64,000 nt of DNA from Halopenitus salinus (GTDB lineage: Archaea; Halobacteriota; Halobacteria; Halobacteriales; Haloferacaceae), in assembly GCF_042662125.1 (NCBI RefSeq), contig NZ_JBHSXL010000002.1, forward strand, positions 186,001-250,000, read 5' to 3'. A program made the position numbers and the translations under genes. Positions within the stretch are counted from its first letter, which is position 1. Each line of letters starts with the position of its first letter. Below, piece by piece: positions 52,005 through 59,365 of this stretch. Below the pieces are notes generated by a model, which worked only from the letters and a program-made list of their open reading frames with translations, was not told the DNA's origin and did not search any database.

Positions 52005-52604
52005 ATGACTGTTGACCTCCGTCCTCGGTTACCGACCAGCGTTGACGAGTGGCGACTGGTCGGCCGCACGGTCCGACTCGTCCTCTCTCTACCGCAGTAC
52101 GCTGTCCTCGCCGTCGGTTACGCTGCGCTCGGGCTCTCCGTATTCGTGTTCTCGCGAAATCTAGCCATCCTCCGGCAGATCGTCCTTGGTAGTAGTTTGC
52201 CGTGGGTGAGTCGGGCGACGGTTCTCGCTGAGCTGTATCCGTTCGTTGGCACTGCATATACCACACTCCAAGGAACCATCCTCGCCTTGACAGCGATCCT
52301 CATCGGCATCAACATGGCCGTCGCGACCTACCACGTTCGCGAACACAGGTTATCGGTCGGACAAGGTTCCGGCAGCCTCGGAGGGATCGTTCTCGGAACG
52401 CTCGGGGCTGGGTGTGCGGCGTGCGGGTCGGCCGTCCTTGCTGGACTCCTCTCAGTCATCGGAGCCTCCGGACTCCTCCTCGCGCTTCCGCTCGATGGAC
52501 TCGAATTCAGCGTTCTTGCGGTGTTCGTATTGCTTCTCTCGCTCTACTGGTTAGCCGATGGAATGCGTGGCGGTGAAATCGCCGGCTGTCCTCTCCCCGA
52601 ATAG
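52005..52604 (+). CDS. Membrane protein with C-terminal Cys hairpin
   Basis: A 199-residue protein with four or five membrane helices. Near the end lies LGAGCAACGSAVLAG (C-x-x-C) at a helix start, followed by two more helices. The layout repeats that of the C-terminus of the protein at 17441-18643 (ACTCGCCGP before the last helices), though sequences differ. It begins seven bases after the DsbA-like gene. I infer a metal or thiol carrier role in the redox operon. Confidence 0.72.
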   Translation: MTVDLRPRLPTSVDEWRLVGRTVRLVLSLPQYAVLAVGYAALGLSVFVFSRNLAILRQIVLGSSLPWVSRATVLAELYPFVGTAYTTLQGTILALTAILIGINMAVATYHVREHRLSVGQGSGSLGGIVLGTLGAGCAACGSAVLAGLLSVIGASGLLLALPLDGLEFSVLAVFVLLLSLYWLADGMRGGEIAGCPLPE

Positions 52605-52671
52605 ACGGACATACATCACTAATGTATTCGACCACAATCGACGAACACAGTCGCCTGCTCACACTTACAGT

Positions 52672-53679
52672 ATGACACGATTCTCGAAACAGTGGATTCA
52701 GCACAATCAGGTCGCGATCTACGCCGTCGCCGCTCTCCTCGCGATTGTGGTCGGCCTCGGCCTCCCGAGCGCGAGCTCAGTGCTGGAACCGCTCATCAAC
52801 CCTGTGCTCGCGGTGCTGCTGTACGTGACGTTCCTCGAGATCCCGTTCGTCCGTATTCGGCGGGCGTTCCGGAACGGTCGGTTCATGGCGGCGGCGCTCG
52901 GGATGAACTTCGTGGTCGTCCCGATCGTGGTGTTCGGGCTCACGCGGTTTCTTCCACAGGAGCCAGTCATCCTCGTGGGGGCATTTATGGTGTTGTTGAC
53001 GCCGTGTATCGACTATGTCATTACGTTCACCGAACTTGCGGGCGGTGACGCCGAGCAGATCACGGCTGCAACGCCGGCACTGATGCTCATCCAGCTGTTG
53101 TTGCTCCCGCTGTACCTCTGGCTGTTTATGGGCCAGCAGGTGGCCGAGTTCATCGAGGCGGGGCCGTTCATCGAGGCGTTCATCGTCATTATCGCGCTTC
53201 CGCTGACGCTCGCGTGGGCGACTGAGTACTGGGCAGAGCGCTCCGAGCGCGGCGCACAGTTGCAGGACACGATGGGCTGGTTGCCGGTGCCGATGATGGG
53301 GGTGACGCTGTTCGTCGTCATCGCCTCCCAATTGCCGCGCGTGCAGGATTCGATCGGACAGATCGCATCGGTCGTTCCCGTCTACGTGGCGTTCCTCGTC
53401 ATTATGCCACTGGTCGGTCGGCTGGTGGCCGGACTACTGGGGATGGAGGCTGGCGAGAGTCGAGCGCTCGTGTTTACCTCCGTGACGCGGAACTCGCTAG
53501 TTATCCTCCCGCTGGCACTCGCGCTCCCGTCGGGGTACGCGCTCGCACCAGCGGTCGTGGTCACTCAGACACTCGTTGAACTAACGGGGATGGTTGTCCT
53601 CACACGAATCGTCCCGGCCTGGTTAGTCCCAGATTCGCCCGACCAGATTCTCGACCTCGATGTCGGCCAGAGTGATTGA
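52672..53679 (+). CDS. Arsenic-resistance exporter (SBF/ACR3-like)
   Basis: About 335 residues from ATG 52672, ten membrane helices. Signature regions are LLYVTFLEIPFVRIRRAF, LTPCIDYVITFTELAGGDAE (with a conserved Cys), ATPALMLIQLLLLPLYLW and VFTSVTRNSLVILPLALALP. It belongs to the bile-acid/arsenite permease superfamily annotated as arsenic resistance proteins. It is the intact paralogue of the pseudogene at 6350-7256. It is separate from the classical ACR3 at 57179 and likely extrudes arsenite or a related metalloid. Confidence 0.88.
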   Translation: MTRFSKQWIQHNQVAIYAVAALLAIVVGLGLPSASSVLEPLINPVLAVLLYVTFLEIPFVRIRRAFRNGRFMAAALGMNFVVVPIVVFGLTRFLPQEPVILVGAFMVLLTPCIDYVITFTELAGGDAEQITAATPALMLIQLLLLPLYLWLFMGQQVAEFIEAGPFIEAFIVIIALPLTLAWATEYWAERSERGAQLQDTMGWLPVPMMGVTLFVVIASQLPRVQDSIGQIASVVPVYVAFLVIMPLVGRLVAGLLGMEAGESRALVFTSVTRNSLVILPLALALPSGYALAPAVVVTQTLVELTGMVVLTRIVPAWLVPDSPDQILDLDVGQSD

Positions 53680-53716
53680 GTCTCACTCGATACGGCATCC
53701 AGATCGTAGGGCTGGG

Positions 53717-54070
53717 TCACCGGAGCTCGTGGCGTTCGTCCGCGAAGCCGACCGTGACGAGGTACTCGAGGAACTCGTCGAACCGCTCGACGTCACTGGG
53801 CGTGTCGGTCGCAAGATGACGTGCCCACTCGATGGCCCACTGGAAGGCGGGATCCGTGCCGCCCTTGCCGTGAATGTACCACCACCGGGCCGCTTTCAGC
53901 ACGACCAGCGGATTCGTCGGCGGCTGCTCACCGGCGAGCCCACGGGTGATGGATTCGATTTCGTCGGGGACGTCGGCGGGATCGACCTCCGCTGATTGCG
54001 TGTTGTCGATATCGACCGGGATCTCGTCGATCGAGACGTTGTCAGGACGCTGTTGTTGACTCACAGGCAT
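53717..54070 (-). CDS. Small acidic plasmid protein
   Basis: A 117-residue protein from ATG 54070. An acidic lead (QQQRPDNVSIDEIPVDIDNT) is followed by a compact helical part with ALKAARWWYIHGKGGTDPAF. The aromatic helix suggests a small globular fold; I do not recognise a family. It is preceded by a leader element of the recurring type, like the SWIM and ArdC-like genes, which marks it as one of the same plasmid gene set. Confidence 0.68.
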   Translation of the reverse strand: MPVSQQQRPDNVSIDEIPVDIDNTQSAEVDPADVPDEIESITRGLAGEQPPTNPLVVLKAARWWYIHGKGGTDPAFQWAIEWARHLATDTPSDVERFDEFLEYLVTVGFADERHELR

Positions 54071-54082
54071 CACCTCTGAGGA

Positions 54083-54122
54083 CTTTCGAAGGAGCCCTCG
54101 CCCTCTCTGGGGGCACGAAAAA
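54083..54122 (-). promoter_or_regulatory. Recurring leader element, copy at 54070 gene
   Basis: Minus strand: T-run, CGTGCCCCCAGAGAGGGCGA and GGGCTCCTTCGAAAGTCC, ending about 12 bases before the ATG. GCCC-CCAGAGA-GGGC can pair. Confidence 0.65.
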
Positions 54123-54253
54123 CAGTCGAATGAGACGCACTCTACTGATTCTTCCAACGCGATTTACCTACCATCCCGATTTTCATCGGTTACCCAAGAT
54201 TTTGGAGAACGGTGAGTTTATTTGCCCGTTCACCGGAGACAGAAGTGAAACAC

Positions 54254-54308
54254 GGGCGATGGAGTCCGCCTTCCCCAACCGCCGACACGGCTGATGACTC
54301 CTATTTCC
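54254..54308 (+). promoter_or_regulatory. Fluoride riboswitch (crcB motif)
   Basis: The sequence GGCGATGGAGTCCGCC (54255-54270), then CCAACCGCCGACACGG and CTGATGACTCCTAT (54291-54304) matches the crcB motif: a GGCGAUGG-G-x-CCGCC head, an AACCGCC loop and the UGAUG-x-CUCCUA tail. It ends just before the ATG of the first crcB gene (54319). It would switch expression on when fluoride binds. The short gap fits control of translation or early elongation. Confidence 0.9.
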
Positions 54309-54318
54309 GGCTCATCAG

Positions 54319-54732
54319 ATGCTACGGAGACAACTCATTCGGCACGGGGAAGCGATCGTACTGATTGCACTTGGTGGAATCGTCGGTGCGAATCTTCGAT
54401 ACGCTGTTGGGGCAGCAGCGGGTGACGCACTCTTGACCACTCTCCTCGTCAACACCGTCGGGAGCTTCGGACTCGGGGTACTCCTCTTCGATGCTCGAGC
54501 AGATGAGGTCCTGACCAAACGGGTGCGGTATGTCTTCGGAACGGGCTTCTTCGCTTCATTTACCACCTACAGCACGTTCGTAGCCGATATTGCGTTGACC
54601 GCACCGGAACTTGCAGTCCCCTATATTATCGCCAGTTACGCATCCGGGTTTGGCGGAGTCCTCGCCAGTCGAAAAATCGTGTCTGCGACGTCTACAACCG
54701 CAATACAGCCACCGACACCGGGTGATGACTGA
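54319..54732 (+). CDS. crcB: Fluoride channel subunit CrcB (first)
   Basis: A 137-residue four-helix protein with GGIVGANLRYAVGAAAGDAL, LVNTVGSFGLGVLL and the GTGFFASFTTYSTF segment whose Phe/Thr/Ser line the fluoride pore. CrcB/Fluc proteins form dimeric channels that expel fluoride. A fluoride riboswitch precedes it and a second crcB gene overlaps its stop, so it is probably a heterodimer partner. The C-terminal tail is slightly extended. Confidence 0.93.
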   Translation: MLRRQLIRHGEAIVLIALGGIVGANLRYAVGAAAGDALLTTLLVNTVGSFGLGVLLFDARADEVLTKRVRYVFGTGFFASFTTYSTFVADIALTAPELAVPYIIASYASGFGGVLASRKIVSATSTTAIQPPTPGDD

Positions 54733-55073
54733 TGGAGGTACTTCTTATCAGTATTGGCGGAGCAGTCGGTGCAGTCCTGCGTTATGTGGTCGGGCAGCTA
54801 ATCGACAATTCGTCGTTCCCGTGGGCCACTCTCGTGGTAAACGCGCTCGGGAGCTTCATCCTCGGGTTAGTCATCTTCGGGGTGAGTGATTCCGACATCC
54901 TCCTCTTGGTGAGTGTCGGATTTTGTGGGGCGTTCACGACATTCTCGTCGTTTAGCTTTCAGACCGTTAGCCTCTGGGAACAGGGCGAACAGAGAGCTGC
55001 ATTCTTGAATGCGCTGGGCAATCTGACCGTCTCTCTGCTTGCGTTCGGAGCTGCGTGGGTTCTCATAGCCTAA
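54732..55073 (+). CDS. crcB: Fluoride channel subunit CrcB (second)
   Basis: A 113-residue four-helix protein: GGAVGAVLRYVVGQL, LVVNALGSFILGLVI, VGFCGAFTTFSSFSF and a final helix. Its start overlaps the stop of the first crcB by one base (TGATG). Two unlike CrcB subunits in one operon usually form a heterodimeric channel. Both follow the riboswitch. Confidence 0.93.
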   Translation: MEVLLISIGGAVGAVLRYVVGQLIDNSSFPWATLVVNALGSFILGLVIFGVSDSDILLLVSVGFCGAFTTFSSFSFQTVSLWEQGEQRAAFLNALGNLTVSLLAFGAAWVLIA

Positions 55074-55209
55074 GCACTGAGAAATCCTGTTCATCGGTCG
55101 GTTCGGGGAGATCTGGAAATGAATACAACTCGATTTACGTCACGCCGGCGGGAGTTAGACGCTCTGCTGGACGGCTATTTGATTCGAACTGAGCGTAGAA
55201 CTTCGCTTG

Positions 55210-56427
55210 TTAGTCAACCACTGGTTGGACTGGCAACCGCTCGAGGCGGCGATGGCACGGGATACAGAGAGTCAGCAGGTTACTCAGGACATCTGCATCG
55301 TCGACCGACTGGTCTGGGTCGTCGTAGAACCGCCGTCGAGGAATCCGATGGTGAACCGGAAGATCACGTCCGAATTTCTCGCGGTGAGCTTCGCGGCCCA
55401 TACCGCAGCGCAGCCAGGACTCGTTATCACGGGCGATGATTTCCTCACGAATCTGTGGCCAGTTCGAGCCAAACGGAACTGTCTCAGTATCAGACTGACG
55501 GTAGTTTTCTAGATAGTCCGGGTCGGCCGCTTGAAGGGCCGTTCGCCACGTTCCGAACTCACGCTGATACGGAACGATGGAGAACTTCCCGTGTTCGTTC
55601 ATTTCCGTCGTTGTCGGTGGGTGACCCAGATCATCTGCGACAGCCCGTAGTTCGGCTAATAACTCCTCCCGTGGAATTCGCCACCGCTGATTCGGCTCGA
55701 AGCCGGCAGCTCGGAGAGCTTCATTCCACGAACCGAATCGCTCCTGATAGACTGCTGCACTCCGTTTCCCTTGGCTCCGCATCTCATCCTTCCGAGGGAC
55801 ATGGCCTAGCTCTTCGGCGAGACTGTTGAGTTCGGATATCAGATCCTCTTCGCTCACATTCCACACGGAGTGGACTTCCAACCCAGCCTGTCGAAGAGCA
55901 CGATTCCAGGTTCCAAACGCTCGCTTGTACGAATTCGAGGTGTAGGGGCCACTCCGGTCCATCTCATCTGTCGTGGGGGGTCGACCCAGTTTCTCAGCGA
56001 ACCCCTCTAAGGCAGTAAGGAGTGTCTCTTCGGAGAGGTTCATTTCGACGTTCGGTTCAAAACCGGCCGCCTGTAGTGCTGAATTCCATCCTCCAAATCG
56101 CTTGCAGTATGTCTTTACCGAATACTCCCCGTGATTACTGTATTCTCGCTCTGACGGAGTTCCCCCTACGATGTCGGCAACCGATTTGAGATCTGCAATG
56201 AGGTCCTCATCGGGCGTCGGTGATCGTCCGTCTGGGTCGTTCGTTCCTGTTTGAAGTCCGGCAGCCTCGAGTGCGTTATTCCACGACCCGAAGCGATCCC
56301 CGTACGTCTTCGAAGCATGAGGTCCTGAATCGTCCATCTCACTCTGCGAAGGGGGACGACCCAGTTCCTCAGCGAACTTCTGGAGTCGATTGAGGAGTTC
56401 CTCCTCCGAGTACAGCTTCTTGCCCAT
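55210..56427 (-). CDS. HNH nuclease with five tandem HEAR-type repeats
   Basis: A 405-residue protein. Five repeats of about 55 residues fill the first 300 positions; each has E-x-L-L-x-x-L, LGRPP or LGHPP, E-M-x-x-x-G, Y-x-x-x-F-G-x-W-N-x-A-L and A-A-G (for example FGSWNNALEAAGL). This is the homing-endonuclease-associated repeat. The C-terminus is an HNH domain (GRDLPVHHRIPRRRF, LTLCIPCHRRLERL with C-x-x-C). The repeats should read DNA along a long site. No intron or intein partner is nearby. Confidence 0.85.
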   Translation of the reverse strand: MGKKLYSEEELLNRLQKFAEELGRPPSQSEMDDSGPHASKTYGDRFGSWNNALEAAGLQTGTNDPDGRSPTPDEDLIADLKSVADIVGGTPSEREYSNHGEYSVKTYCKRFGGWNSALQAAGFEPNVEMNLSEETLLTALEGFAEKLGRPPTTDEMDRSGPYTSNSYKRAFGTWNRALRQAGLEVHSVWNVSEEDLISELNSLAEELGHVPRKDEMRSQGKRSAAVYQERFGSWNEALRAAGFEPNQRWRIPREELLAELRAVADDLGHPPTTTEMNEHGKFSIVPYQREFGTWRTALQAADPDYLENYRQSDTETVPFGSNWPQIREEIIARDNESWLRCGMGREAHREKFGRDLPVHHRIPRRRFYDDPDQSVDDADVLSNLLTLCIPCHRRLERLPVQPVVD

Positions 56428-56555
56428 AATTTCTGATGCGGTTGAGTCACTCAGTTTGGTCCCGGCTCGCTATTTGAATGTCCGTACTGGTCTCTGTGAT
56501 GCGTCATCCTATCGATAATGGCCTGTGTCTATGATTGGGGTCGCAGGGCCACAGG

Positions 56556-56590
56556 TTGCAGCCCCGCGCCCTCTCAGGGGCACCAACAAC
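56556..56590 (-). promoter_or_regulatory. Recurring leader element, orphan copy
   Basis: Minus strand GGTGCCCCTGAGAGGGCGCG and GGGCTGCAAC; hairpin GCCC-CTGAGA-GGGC. It lies next to inverted-repeat copy 3 in the same order as at the SWIM gene, but its gene seems lost; the nearest start on this strand is the HNH gene 130 bases away. Confidence 0.6.
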
Positions 56591-56605
56591 AGGCTGTAAG
56601 CGCTA

Positions 56606-56644
56606 TTAACCAACAAATGGCTATACCCACCAGATGTTGGTTAA
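56606..56644. promoter_or_regulatory. Inverted repeat TTAACCAACA, copy 3
   Basis: TTAACCAACA at 56606-56615 and TGTTGGTTAA at 56635-56644, start-to-start 29. It precedes the orphan leader element in the same arrangement as copy 2. Confidence 0.75.
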
Positions 56645-56787
56645 TCGTTCACCCGATTGACTGGCTATGAGTGTCTTTAGAAATGAATCAAGTATTCTAT
56701 CCACAGAAATGGAATAGGGCTAGAGATGAGCCGCATAAGAGACATTAATCGGAAGTCTTACTTGAGAGTCTATTCAATTCGATTACG

Positions 56788-57186
56788 ATGGCACAAGGGA
56801 CGGGACGACTTCGACGCTATCTCGACGACGAACTTGAGGAGTGTCGCAGCGAGGACGTCGAGCGCCGACTCGACGAGCTCAGCACCCTCGAAGCAGCACT
56901 CGGAACTGCGCAGGTAGAGGCTGAACTCGATGTGCTCTCGGCACTCTCCAACGAGACACGGTATACGCTCGTCCGTGTGCTCGTTGCCGCACAAGAGGAA
57001 CTCTGCGTCTGTGAACTGAATGCGGTTGTTGACGTGACCGAGAGCGGGCTCAGCCACGCGCTCTCGAAACTCGTCGATGCCGGACTAGTCGACGGCCGGA
57101 AGGACGGCCGGTGGAAGAAGTACCGTGCGACCAACCGGGCTGTTGCGCTCGTTACCGTCCTCGAGGGGAGTGTGAGCGATGAGTAA
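56788..57186 (+). CDS. arsR: ArsR-family arsenic repressor
   Basis: A 132-residue regulator. After a charged lead it has the ArsR wHTH: LDVLSALSNETRYTLVRVLV, EELCVCELNAVVDVTESGLS (metal motif C-V-C) and the helix SHALSKLVDAGLVDGR with a wing. The C-V-C pair is the arsenite-binding site; binding frees the operator. Its stop overlaps the ACR3 start by eight bases, which makes an arsR-acr3-arsC operon. Confidence 0.93.
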   Translation: MAQGTGRLRRYLDDELEECRSEDVERRLDELSTLEAALGTAQVEAELDVLSALSNETRYTLVRVLVAAQEELCVCELNAVVDVTESGLSHALSKLVDAGLVDGRKDGRWKKYRATNRAVALVTVLEGSVSDE

Positions 57187-58342
57187 CGTCGACGCCCACG
57201 ACCACGGCCCCAACTGTGACTGTGAGAGCTGTGGCGACCCGCGCTCGATGGACTTTCTCGATAAGTACCTCACCGTCTGGATTTTCGGCGCGATGGCGAT
57301 CGGCGTGGGACTCGGATTCGTCGCCCCGTCGGTGACCCAACCGATCCAGAACTTCCACCTCGTCGAGATCGGCCTCATTATGATGATGTATCCGCCACTG
57401 GCGAAGGCCGATTACTCGCAACTTCGGACCGTCTTCAGCAACTGGCGGGTGCTGGGACTCAGTCTGATCCAGAACTGGCTGATCGGCCCGACGCTGATGT
57501 TCGGGCTCGCGGTCGTCTTCTTCAGCGGGTTCGTCCCCGGCCTCCCGGCGCGACCCGAATACTTCCTCGGGCTCGTGTTCATCGGGATGGCTCGGTGTAT
57601 TGCAATGGTACTCGTCTGGAACGAACTCGCGGAGGGATCGACCGAGTACGTGACGGGCCTGGTTGCGTTCAACAGCCTCTTCCAGATCGTCACCTACGGG
57701 GTGTACGTCTGGTTCTTCGCTCTGTTCCTTCCGCCACTGCTCGGTATGGAGTCACTCGTCGCCGGCATCACGACGTTCGATATCACGCCGATACAGGTGT
57801 TCGAGGCGATCGTCATCTTCCTCGGGATTCCGTTCGCCGGAGGATTCCTCACCCGGTACGTCGGCACTCGCGCCAAGAGTGAAGCGTGGTACGATGATGA
57901 GTTCATCCCGAAGATCGACCCGTTGACGCTCGTTGCGCTCCTGTTCACCGTCATCGTGATGTTCGCCACGCAGGGCGGCAACATCGTCGCCTCGCCTGGT
58001 GACGTTCTCCTGATTGCGGTGCCGCTGACGATCTACTTCGTCGTGATGTTCCTCGTGAGCTTCGGGATGGGGCGGGGCATCGGTGCGGACTACTCGACGA
58101 CGACGGCCATCGGATTCACGGCGGCGTCGAACAACTTCGAACTCGCCATCGCCGTCGCCGTGGCGGTGTTCGGGGTCGGCTCCGGTGTCGCGTTCGCTAC
58201 CGTCGTCGGCCCGCTTATCGAAGTCCCCGTCCTCCTAGCACTGGTCAACGTCGCGCTGTACTTCCAGCGGAAGTTCGACTGGGGTGGCTTCGATACTGGA
58301 AATCTCGATTCGTCCGCACCTGAGCCGACAACTGACGATTAA
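57179..58342 (+). CDS. acr3: ACR3-family arsenite efflux transporter
   Basis: A 387-residue transporter with ten membrane helices. The signature ARCIAMVLVWNELAEGS carries the functional Cys; others are EIGLIMMMYPPLAKADY and GFTAASNNFELAIAVAVAVF. A Cys-rich lead (DHGPNCDCESCGDPRS) precedes the first helix and may collect arsenite. It exports arsenite using the membrane potential. It overlaps arsR and is followed by arsC after nine bases. Confidence 0.95.
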   Translation: MSNVDAHDHGPNCDCESCGDPRSMDFLDKYLTVWIFGAMAIGVGLGFVAPSVTQPIQNFHLVEIGLIMMMYPPLAKADYSQLRTVFSNWRVLGLSLIQNWLIGPTLMFGLAVVFFSGFVPGLPARPEYFLGLVFIGMARCIAMVLVWNELAEGSTEYVTGLVAFNSLFQIVTYGVYVWFFALFLPPLLGMESLVAGITTFDITPIQVFEAIVIFLGIPFAGGFLTRYVGTRAKSEAWYDDEFIPKIDPLTLVALLFTVIVMFATQGGNIVASPGDVLLIAVPLTIYFVVMFLVSFGMGRGIGADYSTTTAIGFTAASNNFELAIAVAVAVFGVGSGVAFATVVGPLIEVPVLLALVNVALYFQRKFDWGGFDTGNLDSSAPEPTTDD

Positions 58343-58350
58343 CCACAAAA

Positions 58351-58797
58351 ATGTCATCCAACACTGAAGCAGACGATCCGATTCGTATCGCCTTCATGTG
58401 CGTCCAGAACGCTGGACGCTCACAGATGTCCACGGCCTTCGCAGAACGTGAACGAGAATGCCGTGACCTCAAGGACCGTGTCGAAATCCTCACTGGAGGC
58501 ACTCACCCGGCCGACCACGTACACAACGAAGTCGTTGACGTGATGGACGAAGCCGGGTTCGACCTCTCCGACCGGACGCCACGAGAGATCACGCTGGACG
58601 AACTGCGTTCCTGCGACTACGTCGCCACGATGGGTTGCTCGACACTCGACGTCGGTGACGTTGGCGAGGATGTCGATGTTCAAGATTGGGCGCTGGAGGA
58701 TCCTGACGGACAGGATCTTGATCAGGTACGCGAAATCCGTGACGAAATCGAACAGCGGGTCATCTCGCTGTTCGATGAATTTAGCATAGCTGAGTAA
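58351..58797 (+). CDS. arsC: Arsenate reductase ArsC (LMW phosphatase type)
   Basis: A 148-residue protein with the P-loop MCVQNAGRSQMSTAF (C-x5-R-S) near residue 15, then TGGTHPADHVHNEVVDVMDE, and DYVATMGCSTLDVGD with a second Cys. It reduces arsenate to arsenite with thiols. It closes the arsR-acr3-arsC operon and is the intact version of the gene at 5915-6310. Confidence 0.93.
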   Translation: MSSNTEADDPIRIAFMCVQNAGRSQMSTAFAERERECRDLKDRVEILTGGTHPADHVHNEVVDVMDEAGFDLSDRTPREITLDELRSCDYVATMGCSTLDVGDVGEDVDVQDWALEDPDGQDLDQVREIRDEIEQRVISLFDEFSIAE

Positions 58798-58810
58798 TCC
58801 TTCCGAAGTA

Positions 58811-59026
58811 TTACTTTTCGTCTTCTCGCAACGCTTCTGCTTTCCACTGGAGTCGGCGCAGAATCTGCGTCCGATTCTGGTGGGCGTTCTCGTAGGCAAC
58901 ACACTCCTGGAGCGTCTCCATATCGGGGATCGTCGCGATCCCGGCCTTGATCAGGCGCGTGTTCGGTGCTTCCAGACGCTTCTCTGGAGGGAATTCGTCA
59001 CTTTCTTCGTCGTCAGTGGCTCCCAT
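58811..59026 (-). CDS. Small acidic protein with leader element
   Basis: A 71-residue protein from ATG 59026 (MGATDDEESDEFPPEKRLEA). A helical second half (ETLQECVAYENAHQNRTQIL, RRLQWKAEALREDEK) is seen. A read-through upstream to 59065 is open but passes through the leader element, so the later start is preferred. Another member of the plasmid gene set marked by the leader. Function unknown. Confidence 0.62.
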   Translation of the reverse strand: MGATDDEESDEFPPEKRLEAPNTRLIKAGIATIPDMETLQECVAYENAHQNRTQILRRLQWKAEALREDEK

Positions 59027-59029
59027 CTC

Positions 59030-59065
59030 GAACAGCCTCCACCCCTTGAGGGCCGACACAAACAA
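59030..59065 (-). promoter_or_regulatory. Recurring leader element, copy at 59026 gene
   Basis: Minus strand GTGTCGGCCCTCAAGGGGTG and GAGGCTGTTCGAG, ending immediately before the ATG. Hairpin CCCT-CAA-GGGG. The closest spacing to a start among the five copies. Confidence 0.6.
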
Positions 59066-59158
59066 CTCTCCGTACGATAACGCCCCACCTCTAATAGAGA
59101 TAAAACCGATACAACGGCTACCGTAATGGTCATCCCCCGCGAGTGTTTACAGGTCCGT

Positions 59159-59365
59159 ATGGAGCGAAAGACGATTTCCGTCACCGGGATGTCGTGCAAC
59201 GGGTGCGAACAGAACGTGGAAACCGCCCTGCGAACCCTCGATGGTGTGAGTCGGGTCGAAGCCGACCACGAAGCTGACACGGTCGATGTGGTCCTCGAGG
59301 ATGGGGTCTCCAACGACGACGTGAACGCGGCAATCGAACAGGCTGGCTACGACGTAGAGGCCTAA
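59159..59365 (+). CDS. HMA-type copper chaperone (CopZ-like)
   Basis: A 68-residue protein with the ferredoxin-like metal fold: TISVTGMSCNGCEQNVETAL (C-x-x-C), then a strand-helix to AIEQAGYDVEA. It would bind Cu(I) and hand it to the neighbouring CopA. A start at 59126 is also possible. It is convergent with the ATPase gene, the two ends overlapping by four bases. Confidence 0.88.
   Translation: MERKTISVTGMSCNGCEQNVETALRTLDGVSRVEADHEADTVDVVLEDGVSNDDVNAAIEQAGYDVEA

Larger units (their letters stand above)
56428..56787. other. Intergenic region with orphan leader and operator
   Basis: About 360 bases upstream of the HNH gene and the arsR gene. Holds a leader element and an inverted TTAACCAACA repeat (entered separately) that at other sites lie directly before genes; here no gene follows within 100 bases, suggesting a deleted plasmid gene. 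The promoter of arsR is in the right part. Confidence 0.55.

Noticed and set aside
52777..53331. 184-codon antisense frame in the arsenic exporter
   Set aside because: His/Arg-rich shadow of a transporter gene with strong membrane pattern.
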